A DNA stretch of 64,000 nt, from IMG/VR virus record IMGVR_UViG_3300035204_001665, positions 18,870 through 82,869 of that record. One strand, 5' to 3'. The translations under genes were made by a program, and so were the position numbers. The notes under the pieces were generated by a model. The model ran no database searches, was not told the origin of the DNA, and worked only from the letters and a program-made list of their open reading frames with translations. Positions 45,713-53,900 of this stretch are shown here, in pieces (the first letter of the stretch is position 1; each line of letters opens with the position of its first letter). This stretch comes from a virus.

Positions 45713-46837
45713 ATGAAACTGCATGCACTAGCGATTCCTCACACCGTTACCTCAAAAGAGTATCTTTCTTGTGCTTTTACCCAAAAAGTATTGAAATTTT
45801 GTCAAATGATGCACCCTCACTATGAAATTATACATTATGGTCATGAAGAGTCTGAAGTTTTATGTAGCGAGCACGTCACAGTCACAACAAATGAAACCCT
45901 AAAAGAGGCATACGGATCCTATGATTGGAAAAAGGAATTTTTTAAACATAACACTGGCGATCACGCACACCAGACTTTTTATCACAAAGGTAAACACGAA
46001 CTAGAGAAACGGCTAGAAGAGGGGGACGCAATCCTATGTTTTTGGGGGTACGGGCACCAACCGATTGCTTCAAGTTTTAGCGACAAGGCTTTCGTCATAG
46101 AACCGGGTATAGGGTATAATGCCGGTGGCGTGTTTGCCCCCCATAAGGTTTTCGAATCTTACGCAGTCATGCATGCTATATATGGTGATCTTAAAAAGGC
46201 TCATCCATCATGGTACGATGCGGTCATACCAAACTATTTTGATCTTGACGATTTTGAATATTGCGACGATAAAGATGATTACTATCTATACCTAGGCAGG
46301 ATCACGGAAATAAAAGGGGTTAATATAATCGTAGACGCGATGCAAAGAACAGGTAAAACACTTTTGGTCGCGGGTCAGGGGGATTTAAAAGATATCGGTT
46401 ACGATGAAGTTCCAGATAATGTAGTAGATGTTGGGTTCGCAGACGTAGAGAAAAGGAAAAAGCTACTCAAGAAAGCAAAGGCATTAATCTTACCTACGTA
46501 TTATATTGAGCCTTTCGGTGGGGTAACCGTAGAAGCCATGTTGAGCGGTACGCCTATCATTACGAGTGACTGGGGATGCTTCGCAGAAAATAACTTACAT
46601 GGAACAACGGGGTATAGATGTAGAAACATGGATCACTTCATCTGGGCGATAGAAAATATAGATAAAATAAAACACGAAGACTGTAGAAAATGGGCAGAAA
46701 AAAACTTTTCCCTAGAGAGAGTCTCTAAGATGTATAAAGAGTATTTATACGGAATAGAAAACCTTAAAGGAGAAGGATTTTACCATACAAACAAAGGTAG
46801 AGATAATTTAGACTGGATTAAGAGGTATTATCCTTAA
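45713..46837 (+). CDS. GT4-type (GT-B fold) glycosyltransferase
   Basis: 374 aa from the ATG at 45713 (MKLHALAIPHTVT); the longer reading from 45692 adds seven unlikely residues. The N-terminal Rossmann half includes 'PGIGYNAGGVFAPHKVFESYAVMHAIYG'. The C-terminal donor-binding half has 'YLYLGRITEIKGV', 'LLVAGQGD' and 'EPFGGVTVEAMLSGTPII', an E-x7-E motif typical of retaining GT4 enzymes. No membrane segment, so it is cytoplasmic. It is the only plus-strand gene between 11631 and the end of the window and is surrounded by collagen-like and Ser/Thr-rich virion proteins. Donor and acceptor are unknown; virion protein glycosylation is a reasonable inference. Its stop overlaps the convergent gene's stop. 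Confidence 0.85.
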   Translation: MKLHALAIPHTVTSKEYLSCAFTQKVLKFCQMMHPHYEIIHYGHEESEVLCSEHVTVTTNETLKEAYGSYDWKKEFFKHNTGDHAHQTFYHKGKHELEKRLEEGDAILCFWGYGHQPIASSFSDKAFVIEPGIGYNAGGVFAPHKVFESYAVMHAIYGDLKKAHPSWYDAVIPNYFDLDDFEYCDDKDDYYLYLGRITEIKGVNIIVDAMQRTGKTLLVAGQGDLKDIGYDEVPDNVVDVGFADVEKRKKLLKKAKALILPTYYIEPFGGVTVEAMLSGTPIITSDWGCFAENNLHGTTGYRCRNMDHFIWAIENIDKIKHEDCRKWAEKNFSLERVSKMYKEYLYGIENLKGEGFYHTNKGRDNLDWIKRYYP

Positions 46838-47946
46838 ACAGAATAGTTTCCGAAAGCTGTGCCCAAATATATACCATCTGTATGGACTTTTACTATCTTG
46901 TAAAGGGTACTTTTCCCTGTCGTAGAAGACTGAGTGGGGACCGTATCGTTTTCCCAATAGATATTTCCATCAGAAGGGTTAGCCCAACTTAGGCTATAGT
47001 TGCCGTCTTGCTTAACCCTAATATAAAGAACTTGGCCAGCGCTTACATTACTCGGCTGAATGGTAGAATTGTCGCCTAAAACGCAATTAAACAAGTCAGT
47101 GCTCATTGCATTCAATGCTATTGTCCCCCCGCTTAAGGTTATACTTGTATCTGCTGCGCCCCTTAAGGTCCTCGGTCCAGTGGGCCCCAGCGGACCTGTG
47201 GGCCCCGAAGGTCCCGAAGGACCGCTTGGTCCAGTTGGCCCCGAGCTACCTAGATCTCCGCTGACATTTATATTCCAAGATGAAGTTTCTACACTACCCA
47301 CCCTCTTTATAACTTTGAACGACAGAACAGTACCATTAGGGTCATATTCTGTCACCGTTCCGACAAGATAATCTGTAGTCGTCGTCGGATAAGACAGTAT
47401 AATTATCTGACCAACTGTCCAGCATTTTAAAGACTGAGTTGTAACTGATACGATCGCGCCTTCCTGAGTAGTATTAGAAATTAAACTAAGTGATGTTCCA
47501 TTTACTGTACCTGAACAATCTGGCCCCGTGGGCCCTGTTCCGCCTATCGGTCCCGTCGGTCCCGTGGGTCCCGTAGGCCCCTGAGAAGGCCCTGTTGGTC
47601 CGACGTTGTGACCGTGGCATAATGTAATCTCATAATCCGTATCATAGACGTGCAAGGTTTGAACCGTTACGACCTCATTGGTTGTAGTATCTATCGCGTC
47701 AATTGTACTCTCTTCTGAGATCGGATTATTATTAGAGTCCCTGCCACTAATTGTTATTAATTCTCCCACCGTCCAGCAGCTAGCGCTATGTCCAGTTAGA
47801 TTTTCAAGAGTTCTAACTTTTCCGTCAGACTCCAGCCTTGTCCAAGTCGCATTCGGCAACAACAGACATGACGGACACCCTATAGGCCCCGTCGGCCCAG
47901 TCGGGCCCGTTCCTCCCAATATATTACCTAAATAAAATGTCGACAT
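46834..47946 (-). CDS. Collagen-like fibre protein with repeated beta modules
   Basis: 370 aa. It starts [12 protein letters not shown], shared with the 48647-49588 protein, then '[11 protein letters not shown]'. Three Gly-Pro-Thr/Ser collagen-like segments alternate with two ~80-residue beta modules ('WTVGQIIIL...SSWNINVSG'), then a C-terminal beta knob ('ILYIRVKQDGNYSLSW'). Collagen-like triplets form trimeric stalks in phage fibres. GAGGG precedes the ATG. It probably trimerises on the virion surface. Confidence 0.75.
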   Translation of the reverse strand: MSTFYLGNILGGTGPTGPTGPIGCPSCLLLPNATWTRLESDGKVRTLENLTGHSASCWTVGELITISGRDSNNNPISEESTIDAIDTTTNEVVTVQTLHVYDTDYEITLCHGHNVGPTGPSQGPTGPTGPTGPIGGTGPTGPDCSGTVNGTSLSLISNTTQEGAIVSVTTQSLKCWTVGQIIILSYPTTTTDYLVGTVTEYDPNGTVLSFKVIKRVGSVETSSWNINVSGDLGSSGPTGPSGPSGPSGPTGPLGPTGPRTLRGAADTSITLSGGTIALNAMSTDLFNCVLGDNSTIQPSNVSAGQVLYIRVKQDGNYSLSWANPSDGNIYWENDTVPTQSSTTGKSTLYKIVKVHTDGIYLGTAFGNYSV

Positions 47947-47966
47947 GTTCCCTCTTTATTTTATAC

Positions 47967-48644
47967 TTATTCGTCTGGATATATAAAAGTTAAAAGTCCA
48001 AATATATCTAATCCAGTGACATGGGCCTGAATTCCAGAAAATCCTATAAAATGTTCTCTATATCCTGTAACATACCAAGTCATGTCTCCCCCCAAATGCT
48101 GCATTCCCGTTCCGACTTCCATATATAAATGTGCTGCATCATAACACGTTTCTGTACATCCTGTGACCCCGGAAACTCCCGTATAATTATGCTCCCTAAA
48201 CGTTCCGAATTTGTTACAGACTTGAGCTCCTATATTATGATTATAATATAAATTTTCGCCGCTTAATCCAACGAAATCCCGACTCCCGTCATTCGCTATT
48301 CCTGAGACTGTCCTAGTCTCCTCCCCACTCGCACCACAGTCTACAATCATATGGTCTCCGCTTGCAAAAAGATGCGGGTTTGTGACGTAAACGCCAGTAT
48401 CCCCGGCAGATGCATTATAATAGTCTAGTTCCGTACATCCCCCTCCGAATCTAAAAGCATATACAAAATTAATTTTTGGTATATGTTTAACACCAGCCAC
48501 ATATAGTTCTTCATAATTACCAGTTTTTCCATCAACCAAGTCTCCACTAATTACAGGCGAAGATAACAACTCTAGCCCGCAAATCTGCTGAGTACGTATT
48601 TGATCTGCACGAAAAGTTTTTGAGTTTGGGTTACAAGATGCCAT
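47967..48644 (-). CDS. Virion-associated beta protein sharing a module with the 2152-aa protein
   Basis: 225 aa, Cys- and Gly-containing, beta-rich. 'VYVTNPHLFASGDHMIV...SGENLYYNHNIG' matches the 'IYVGDPSAFNEGDRVLL...NENLYYNHAAG' unit near the N-terminus of the 2152-aa protein, so the two share a domain. It lies between two collagen-like fibre genes. No ribosome site stands out. Function is unknown; a fibre-tip or adaptor domain is plausible. Confidence 0.6.
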   Translation of the reverse strand: MASCNPNSKTFRADQIRTQQICGLELLSSPVISGDLVDGKTGNYEELYVAGVKHIPKINFVYAFRFGGGCTELDYYNASAGDTGVYVTNPHLFASGDHMIVDCGASGEETRTVSGIANDGSRDFVGLSGENLYYNHNIGAQVCNKFGTFREHNYTGVSGVTGCTETCYDAAHLYMEVGTGMQHLGGDMTWYVTGYREHFIGFSGIQAHVTGLDIFGLLTFIYPDE

Positions 48645-48646
48645 TT

Positions 48647-49588
48647 TTATATAATAATATTTCTTATGTCTATAGTCCCGTTGGGCGGATCATTAGGAAA
48701 AGATAACGTAGTTCCATTTAAATTATAAGTACTGGGGTCCCTTATTAGGCCATCGACAGCGATAATTAAATATTCTTTACTTACTGGGGCATGTGCGAGC
48801 TGGTATACGCTAGCGCTTCCATTTCCATTAAATGATTCGTGTACTAATTCTAATTTTGGTTTCCATTTTAATTCGTTTCCTAACCCATCTACGACAACTG
48901 GATATATGTCTAACGCTCCGGCTTGGTCCATCGTTTTAATCTTTGCTTTTCCGCTCACTTCTAGCTCCACCGTTGGTACAGATTCATTTATCCCAAGCGA
49001 AGCGAAAGCTTCTCCGTCTTCATTTATTCCACCAATATAATATAAATTTGTTCCATTGATTGCCCCATCATCATTAAATAATATTTGCCCGTCATTTCCG
49101 CCCGGCAAAACAGAAGGCCCTGTCGCTCCCTCTGGCCCTGTTGCTCCCACGACTCCAGCTATGTTTACATTCCAATTAGAACTAGAGGCAGATCCCATGA
49201 CTCTGTAGTCTACGGTAAAAGTTAGAGATGTATTACTGTACTGAATCACTCTTCCCTCTAAATGGGCATCAGAGCCAGCTGTCCTATCAAATATTCTAAC
49301 TCGAGAGCCTTCTGCATAAGCTAAATCTGCGGGTACGGTTATCGTAACATTTTGCCCCGGTGCGTTCGCTGGAAGACTTAAGTCTAAGTTCGTCGTGGAT
49401 ATCGCTGTATAACTAGGGCCAGTCGGTCCAGATGGGCCCACCTCTCCCGCTGGGCCCGTGGGTCCAGTAGGCCCTCCAGCTGGACCCGTAGCCCCAGATG
49501 GTCCCGTACTCCCAATTGGTCCTATTGGCCCAGTCGGTCCTGTACCGCCTAATATGTTACCTAAATATATATTTTTAGATTGAGACAT
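48647..49588 (-). CDS. Collagen-like fibre protein
   Basis: 313 aa from the ATG at 49588 ([15 protein letters not shown]). A longer frame to 49666 would run through the upstream terminator hairpin and is rejected. Two Gly-Pro-rich collagen-like segments ('[16 protein letters not shown]', '[12 protein letters not shown]') flank a beta module ('SNWNVNIAG') homologous to those of the 46834-47946 protein. The C-terminal half has '[22 protein letters not shown]', common in phage fibre shafts. It ends 2 bp before the next gene. Confidence 0.75.
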   Translation of the reverse strand: MSQSKNIYLGNILGGTGPTGPIGPIGSTGPSGATGPAGGPTGPTGPAGEVGPSGPTGPSYTAISTTNLDLSLPANAPGQNVTITVPADLAYAEGSRVRIFDRTAGSDAHLEGRVIQYSNTSLTFTVDYRVMGSASSSNWNVNIAGVVGATGPEGATGPSVLPGGNDGQILFNDDGAINGTNLYYIGGINEDGEAFASLGINESVPTVELEVSGKAKIKTMDQAGALDIYPVVVDGLGNELKWKPKLELVHESFNGNGSASVYQLAHAPVSKEYLIIAVDGLIRDPSTYNLNGTTLSFPNDPPNGTIDIRNIII

Positions 49589-49644
49589 AAAACCTATCGC
49601 TATAATATAGCATACTATTATACTTTTCGGGAGTAAAGTAATAC

Positions 49645-49681
49645 AAAAAAACCCGCCCTCATACAAAATAAAGGGCGGGTT
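49645..49681 (-). terminator. Rho-independent terminator after the 647-aa fibre gene
   Basis: Minus-strand AACCCGCCCT, a 12-nt loop and AGGGCGGGTT followed by a T-tract. It lies 20 bp after the stop at 49702. Confidence 0.85.
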
Positions 49682-49701
49682 ATATGGTTATAGCGTGAGA
49701 A

Positions 49702-51645
49702 TTACACTGTAGATACCCAAGCCTTTAGATGATAATCAGAAAGAACCTGATTAGTAACTGTCGACTCTGGAATAGCTGAAGAAAAATCTACATTAAATCC
49801 TGTAGTATTAACCTTGGTTACAATTGTTGCAAGTAAGTCTGCATTTGTGTCTACCGTATTTTGCAGAGTTACCACCACAGTGGGTGTACTCTTTAGTTCT
49901 ACGTTTGAAGCAATATCGTTATGTAAAGAGAACAAGAAGCTCTCTCTAGTTACGGTATCGGGAAGCTGCTTCGAAATCATAAATGATCCGACCATGTCTG
50001 TGGTATTTAATGGGTCAGTTGATGTCCGAGGCGCCGTCAAGATTTCTCCTTCTGAGCCCTTCTTACCAGCTTTCCATACGTCATCCGTATCGTCAAAAAT
50101 AAGAGTACCGTTATGGAGTGATCCCCGCTCGACTTCAATACCCGCATCGGGAGGAGATCCCATGGTGTAATAAGCGTTCAGAACGATAACGGAGTCACCG
50201 ATATTTACTTCACTGTTTTGAGTTACTAAGGTCTGACCCCGAACTTCAAGGTCTCCCGCGACTGTGATTCCTGACAAGAAATCAACGATCTTGGTGAAAG
50301 ACTTGTTGCCATCGATTTCTTGGGTTCCAGTAGTTCTGACAACGTCTGCCGCTACGGCCATATTATCAGCATAGGCGATCATACCATCGCCCGCTCCGAC
50401 GTCTATGGTGTTACCATTTGTGTCACCAGCGTTGAAAAGCAAACCTGCGCCTGCGACCATGTTTGTCCTATTGACATTGATTTTGTTACTGGTGTCAATG
50501 TGCGCGTTTCCTACCACTCCGTCTGCAATCATGGAAGCGACGATTCCGTCTTCCTTTATGTTTACATAATCGCCTTCTACGTGAAGACCTGAGCCCCCAC
50601 CGACAGAAATCATAGAACTTGTATCTCCGCTACAGCCTGCTCCCGCAACTGCGTCAGCATTTAATTCTGCTGCAGCAATGGCGTTGTCTGCGATGTACAA
50701 CCCACCATTACTCGTGGCTGTGGAGCCACCGGCAAGTCCACCATTTAAAAGAACCTGAACAGCTGTACCGGCGACTTTGTCATTAGTAGAAAGCTGTTCG
50801 AGTTTGGTTTGCTTAATACTTCCGTCCTTAATAAAGTCTTCATGGGAACCTGCACCACCAGCAATCACGCGAGCTGAATCGCTAGTTTTGCTATTAGAGA
50901 TATTTACGAAGTCGCCCTCTACGTGAATACCTGAACCATCACCGACGTAAAGGCCTAGTGCGTCGGTAAGTTTAATACCTGCACCCGCGACTTCAGCGTC
51001 TAGCCTGACATTCGTAATAGCATCATTTGCAATGTTTAGACCTTGATTGTTTACGTGCTCAAGACCTCCTTGGCTATGTAATCTAACTGAACCATCAACC
51101 AAATTAGTTTCAGAAATTGTCTTTAGGGAGCGGTTGGAAATCGTATCGTCTTTGATCATTCGGCCTTCTATTCCGCGAAGACTGTCATTTCCTTCTGAAT
51201 CATTAGCAACACTAAGAATATTTAAGTAGTCTCCTTCCACATAAAGGCCAGATCCATCACCTACGTGTACGGAGTCAGTTCCTGCGGCGCCCGCTGTATT
51301 TCCCAAACGAAGGCCAAGTCCCGGAACGTCAGCATGAAGGTTGCCGCCCGTGATTCCTTGGTACTTTACGTAGATCTCGTCCCAACTGTTTACGCCGATA
51401 GTACTATCGTCATACTCGACGTTCATTGTTCGATCAGAGGTTAAGTTAACCGTGTCATACGGGTAGTCTGTCCATTTTAGTCCTAACCCAGCAGTGATTT
51501 CTCTATCTGTTGGTACAGCTTGACCACCTTGAGCCAGTCTCTCACCTACACCGTTATCGTCTGCGTCATAAAAGAGGCCTTCTGCACTACCTGTGAGAAG
51601 ATGTCCTCCGATTCTCAGTTGTTCTACATTAAATACTTTAGCCAT
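49702..51645 (-). CDS. Long fibre shaft protein with repeated GDGSGLYVEGDY units
   Basis: 647 aa. At least three copies of 'V-G-x-G-S-G-(L/I)-(Y/H)-V-E-G-D-(Y/F)-(L/V)-N-I' (about residues 125, 235, 355) are spaced by ~110 residues with 'N-x-x-L-x-A-x-A-V-A-G-A-G' segments, a beta-helical shaft pattern. A later part ('FLSGITVAGDLEVRG...VNIGDSVIVLNAYY') resembles fibre collar regions. AAGGAA precedes the ATG and a strong terminator follows, suggesting its own abundant message. Likely a trimeric tail or capsid fibre. Confidence 0.75.
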   Translation of the reverse strand: MAKVFNVEQLRIGGHLLTGSAEGLFYDADDNGVGERLAQGGQAVPTDREITAGLGLKWTDYPYDTVNLTSDRTMNVEYDDSTIGVNSWDEIYVKYQGITGGNLHADVPGLGLRLGNTAGAAGTDSVHVGDGSGLYVEGDYLNILSVANDSEGNDSLRGIEGRMIKDDTISNRSLKTISETNLVDGSVRLHSQGGLEHVNNQGLNIANDAITNVRLDAEVAGAGIKLTDALGLYVGDGSGIHVEGDFVNISNSKTSDSARVIAGGAGSHEDFIKDGSIKQTKLEQLSTNDKVAGTAVQVLLNGGLAGGSTATSNGGLYIADNAIAAAELNADAVAGAGCSGDTSSMISVGGGSGLHVEGDYVNIKEDGIVASMIADGVVGNAHIDTSNKINVNRTNMVAGAGLLFNAGDTNGNTIDVGAGDGMIAYADNMAVAADVVRTTGTQEIDGNKSFTKIVDFLSGITVAGDLEVRGQTLVTQNSEVNIGDSVIVLNAYYTMGSPPDAGIEVERGSLHNGTLIFDDTDDVWKAGKKGSEGEILTAPRTSTDPLNTTDMVGSFMISKQLPDTVTRESFLFSLHNDIASNVELKSTPTVVVTLQNTVDTNADLLATIVTKVNTTGFNVDFSSAIPESTVTNQVLSDYHLKAWVSTV

Positions 51646-51729
51646 TTTGTTTATTCCTTAAGAAAGTGTTTCCCTGAATAAAAATACACGGGAATACGAC
51701 GTAGAGAAATTAATGTTAAAATGTGATAT

Positions 51730-52755
51730 TTAGATGTCGTGAGGGGAAATAAAACAATTTAATTTGTATCCATTTTGTATTATTTTACTACTAAATACAG
51801 CTTTGCAACTAGATTTAGTTATATCCTCTACAAACGTAAAATATAATTCATCTGACCCTTCAGCAGGGACCATACTACAAAGAACCTTGGGAGTATAAGA
51901 TAACGTTTCTCCGAAATCTACAGTTACTTCATTAGAATTCTGAGGAATATCTTGTTCGATATATATACCGTTATCTGTAATTCCCGTATAGGGCATGTTA
52001 GTGACTTTGGATCCGTCCATTTTGAATCCATCAATAAATTCAGCTATACCTGATATTTTGCTTCCTCCAATGCCAGTTAATACGGTAAATATATTTTTTA
52101 CTTCAGCTCTTCCTTCTGCGTCGACCTCTTCAACAAAGAAATTAAATCCACCTTTATTTGCTTTAATTTGAGCATTGGCATCAACGAAATTGACACTGTT
52201 CCCCTGAAGGTATAATTCCCCGAAAGGTTTCGAATGTGACCCAAGGTCTGAAATTCCGCTTTGCGCAGGTAAGATGTCTCCAGTAAGGTACAGATTAGAA
52301 GTAGCGGATATGTTTCCATATTCATCTACTTTAAATATTTCGTTTGCTGCGTTCTTAATTAAAAATTCGCTAGTATCTATATGGCTGTTGTCTATTTTAA
52401 AAACAGAATTCTTTACAGTAAATATTCCCCCATCAACTACTGCGTTATTTGTGTCTGGATAATAAAGAAACGCCTTGGAGCCAGAAACCAAGCCTAGTCT
52501 ATTGTATTGAAATTGCCCATCGCTTCCTCGGGCGGCCAATGATGATCCCGCAGCCCCTTGTATGCCAGCCATGCCTACATTGACATTTTGGCTTTGGGCA
52601 GAAACGGTCGCACTTGGGGAAGATCCTTGCGTGACAGTAACGTTCGGATTGCTATACCCGACGCTCACTTGGTTATTACCCGCGAGAGACCTAACGCTAG
52701 TATTACTCGCTCCAGAAAGAACTACGTCTACCTGTATGTCATTTGATATAGGCAT
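51730..52755 (-). CDS. Fibre protein with C-terminal lectin-like domain
   Basis: 341 aa. N-terminal beta/Ser-rich region ('VRSLAGNNQVSVGYSN'), a 'GIQGAAGSS' collar, and a shaft with 'GDILPAQSGISDLGSHSKPFGELYLQG', common in phage tail fibres that present predicted objects by repeated strands. The last ~85 residues ('VDFGETLSYTPKVLCSMVP...YKLNCFISP') have the strand pattern of the H-type lectin-like fold on some fibre tips. The lectin reading is by eye. It is adjacent to the small Ig-like protein upstream. Confidence 0.65.
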   Translation of the reverse strand: MPISNDIQVDVVLSGASNTSVRSLAGNNQVSVGYSNPNVTVTQGSSPSATVSAQSQNVNVGMAGIQGAAGSSLAARGSDGQFQYNRLGLVSGSKAFLYYPDTNNAVVDGGIFTVKNSVFKIDNSHIDTSEFLIKNAANEIFKVDEYGNISATSNLYLTGDILPAQSGISDLGSHSKPFGELYLQGNSVNFVDANAQIKANKGGFNFFVEEVDAEGRAEVKNIFTVLTGIGGSKISGIAEFIDGFKMDGSKVTNMPYTGITDNGIYIEQDIPQNSNEVTVDFGETLSYTPKVLCSMVPAEGSDELYFTFVEDITKSSCKAVFSSKIIQNGYKLNCFISPHDI

Positions 52756-52761
52756 TCAATT

Positions 52762-53121
52762 TTATTGAGGTTTAGTTACTTCTGGGTGAACTCTAACCTT
52801 ACCATCCAATACCTTGTTTACTTCTTCGTCGTTTACTGTATAAGTTTCTATATCATAGACGCCCATGACAACCGGTAAAGCTTGCGTTTGTGTTGGTGTG
52901 AGCTTAACGCTAATTACCCCACTGGCTGGAGTTAGTGAGCCCTCGGTATTAACTTGTGGACCAAGATCAACTAAATATGCCCCTGTTCCATAGTTATATT
53001 TAAGATGACCACGGACACTGTAGCCGTTTAAATCGACAGCTGTCCCATCTGAATTCTTAATGGATAGTTGGGCGGAAAATGACGACCCCTGAATAACGTC
53101 TAAATTGTAGTAGATAAGCAT
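52762..53121 (-). CDS. Small Ig-like virion protein (fibre or baseplate associated)
   Basis: 119 aa. The pattern 'QGSSFSAQLSIKNSDGTAVDLNGYSVRGHLK' and the C-terminal 'LDGKVRVHPEVTK' define a common phage family with a BppU-N-like Ig fold found next to fibre genes. It probably anchors fibres. An AAGTGTAAT element lies 12 bp upstream of the start. Confidence 0.75.
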   Translation of the reverse strand: MLIYYNLDVIQGSSFSAQLSIKNSDGTAVDLNGYSVRGHLKYNYGTGAYLVDLGPQVNTEGSLTPASGVISVKLTPTQTQALPVVMGVYDIETYTVNDEEVNKVLDGKVRVHPEVTKPQ

Positions 53122-53133
53122 AATATAATTAAT

Positions 53134-53142
53134 ATTACACTT
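53134..53142 (-). promoter_or_regulatory. AAGTGTAAT promoter-like element upstream of the fibre operon
   Basis: Minus-strand AAGTGTAAT followed by ATTAATTATATT, 12 bp before the ATG at 53121. It is the same nine bases as at 31600-31608. Confidence 0.4.
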
Positions 53143-53165
53143 AAATTTATCCTAGCTAAACCAAA

Positions 53166-53543
53166 TTATCTTCCCTCTTCAAGAATTTTTCTTACGTCAG
53201 CATTCAAATCTGGATCTTTAGTTGGATCAGAAGCTGGTTTGTTAAACGTAGATGCGTAACGATTAAACTCGGTAAGCAGTCTTTCCTTTAACATTTTTGT
53301 ATTATCTATGGGGATCAGTCCCATTTTTTGGGCGTGCGCCATGAGGTCAGTTTTGCCATAGGCGTCCAGTCTTGTTTCGTACTCTTTTGCGTCGAGTGTC
53401 CCGTACCTAGCTAGCCCATCATCACCCCAAATTTGAGCTAATGTAGTCGGCTCGGTTTGTCTCTTTTCCACCATACCATGAGTCTGTGAAAGAGATTCCA
53501 TTTTCGTGCTCTTTTTCTTACTTGTTTTCTTTTTCGCTGTCAT
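53166..53543 (-). CDS. Small basic-to-acidic protein of unknown function
   Basis: 125 aa. The N-terminus is Lys/Ser/Thr-rich and unstructured ('TAKKKTSKKKSTKM'). The remainder is helical, with 'YGKTDLMAHAQKMGLIP...KERLLTEFNRY', which resembles a SAP-like helix-extended-helix unit (DNA or protein binding), then an acidic end. It sits downstream of the intron-containing small gene, whose 3' end overlaps its first 26 bases. Function unknown; association with packaged DNA is conceivable. Confidence 0.6.
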   Translation of the reverse strand: MTAKKKTSKKKSTKMESLSQTHGMVEKRQTEPTTLAQIWGDDGLARYGTLDAKEYETRLDAYGKTDLMAHAQKMGLIPIDNTKMLKERLLTEFNRYASTFNKPASDPTKDPDLNADVRKILEEGR

Positions 53544-53880
53544 AATATTTTTTTTGGATTAGCCGACACGTAGTTTCGTAAACTTCATTGACATTCGCAT
53601 TAATGCCAATTAGCACTCTGCACGAACCACGTAGTCCAATTGTGTTATCGCCGCTTTTTTAATTACGACTTCTGCATGTCGCCATGCAGTTCGGACTATA
53701 TCTTCACTTTTTACAGTGTTGGGCGCTCGTGGAGGGGTTATTGCTGGGACTCACCCTCTAGTCTCTACACCTTCCGGAAGCACTAAGCCCACTTCCGACT
53801 TGGCTCGGTATTGTCTCAGAGAGAGTTCTACCGAATTCACCCAATAAGGCCAATTTTCAAATAACTATATTATTATACAT
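53518..53880 (-). CDS. Small ORF apparently split by a group I intron (~50 aa after splicing)
   Basis: The ATG at 53880 has AAGGG eight bases upstream, but the frame stops after seven codons. Beyond the intron core, a frame open from about 53654 to the stop at 53518 reads 'GDNTIGLRGSCRVLIGINANV...', which looks like a real coding end. Joining the T at 53864 to the C at 53653 (preceded by a G, as group I 3' sites require) restores one frame of 50 codons starting MYNNIVGDNTIGLRG. This is the simplest frame-consistent junction, but exact splice sites are unproven. The product is unrecognised. The 3' end overlaps the next gene. Confidence 0.45.
53654..53863 (-). ncRNA. Group I intron (IA-like), no homing endonuclease
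   Basis: The minus strand holds the conserved core. P3 pairs TTGGGTG (53838-53844) with CGCCCAA (53719-53725). P4 pairs TCGGTA (53829-53834) with TACCGA (53805-53810). P6a is CGGAAG/CTTCCG. P7 pairs GACTA (53759-53763) with TAGTC (53694-53698) inside AAGATATAGTCC (53693-53704), the classic S element. An extra GAGGG/CCCTC stem between P7 and P3 is a group IA trait. P8 is CACT/AGTG, and P9 is CTGCATG-GCGA-CATGCAG (53672-53689). Boundaries are approximate. It fills most of the otherwise gene-free 53544-53900 gap. Confidence 0.85.
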
Positions 53881-53900
53881 TAACTTAACCCTTAATGCAA

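Noticed and set aside
48647-49666. Longer start at 49666 for the collagen-like protein
   Set aside because: It would place coding sequence through the terminator hairpin at 49645-49666; the Met at 49588 matches the paralogue's N-terminus.
53544-53900. tRNA or tmRNA in the gene-free gap
   Set aside because: No cloverleaf or CCA end; the pairings and AAGATATAGTCC fit a group I intron.
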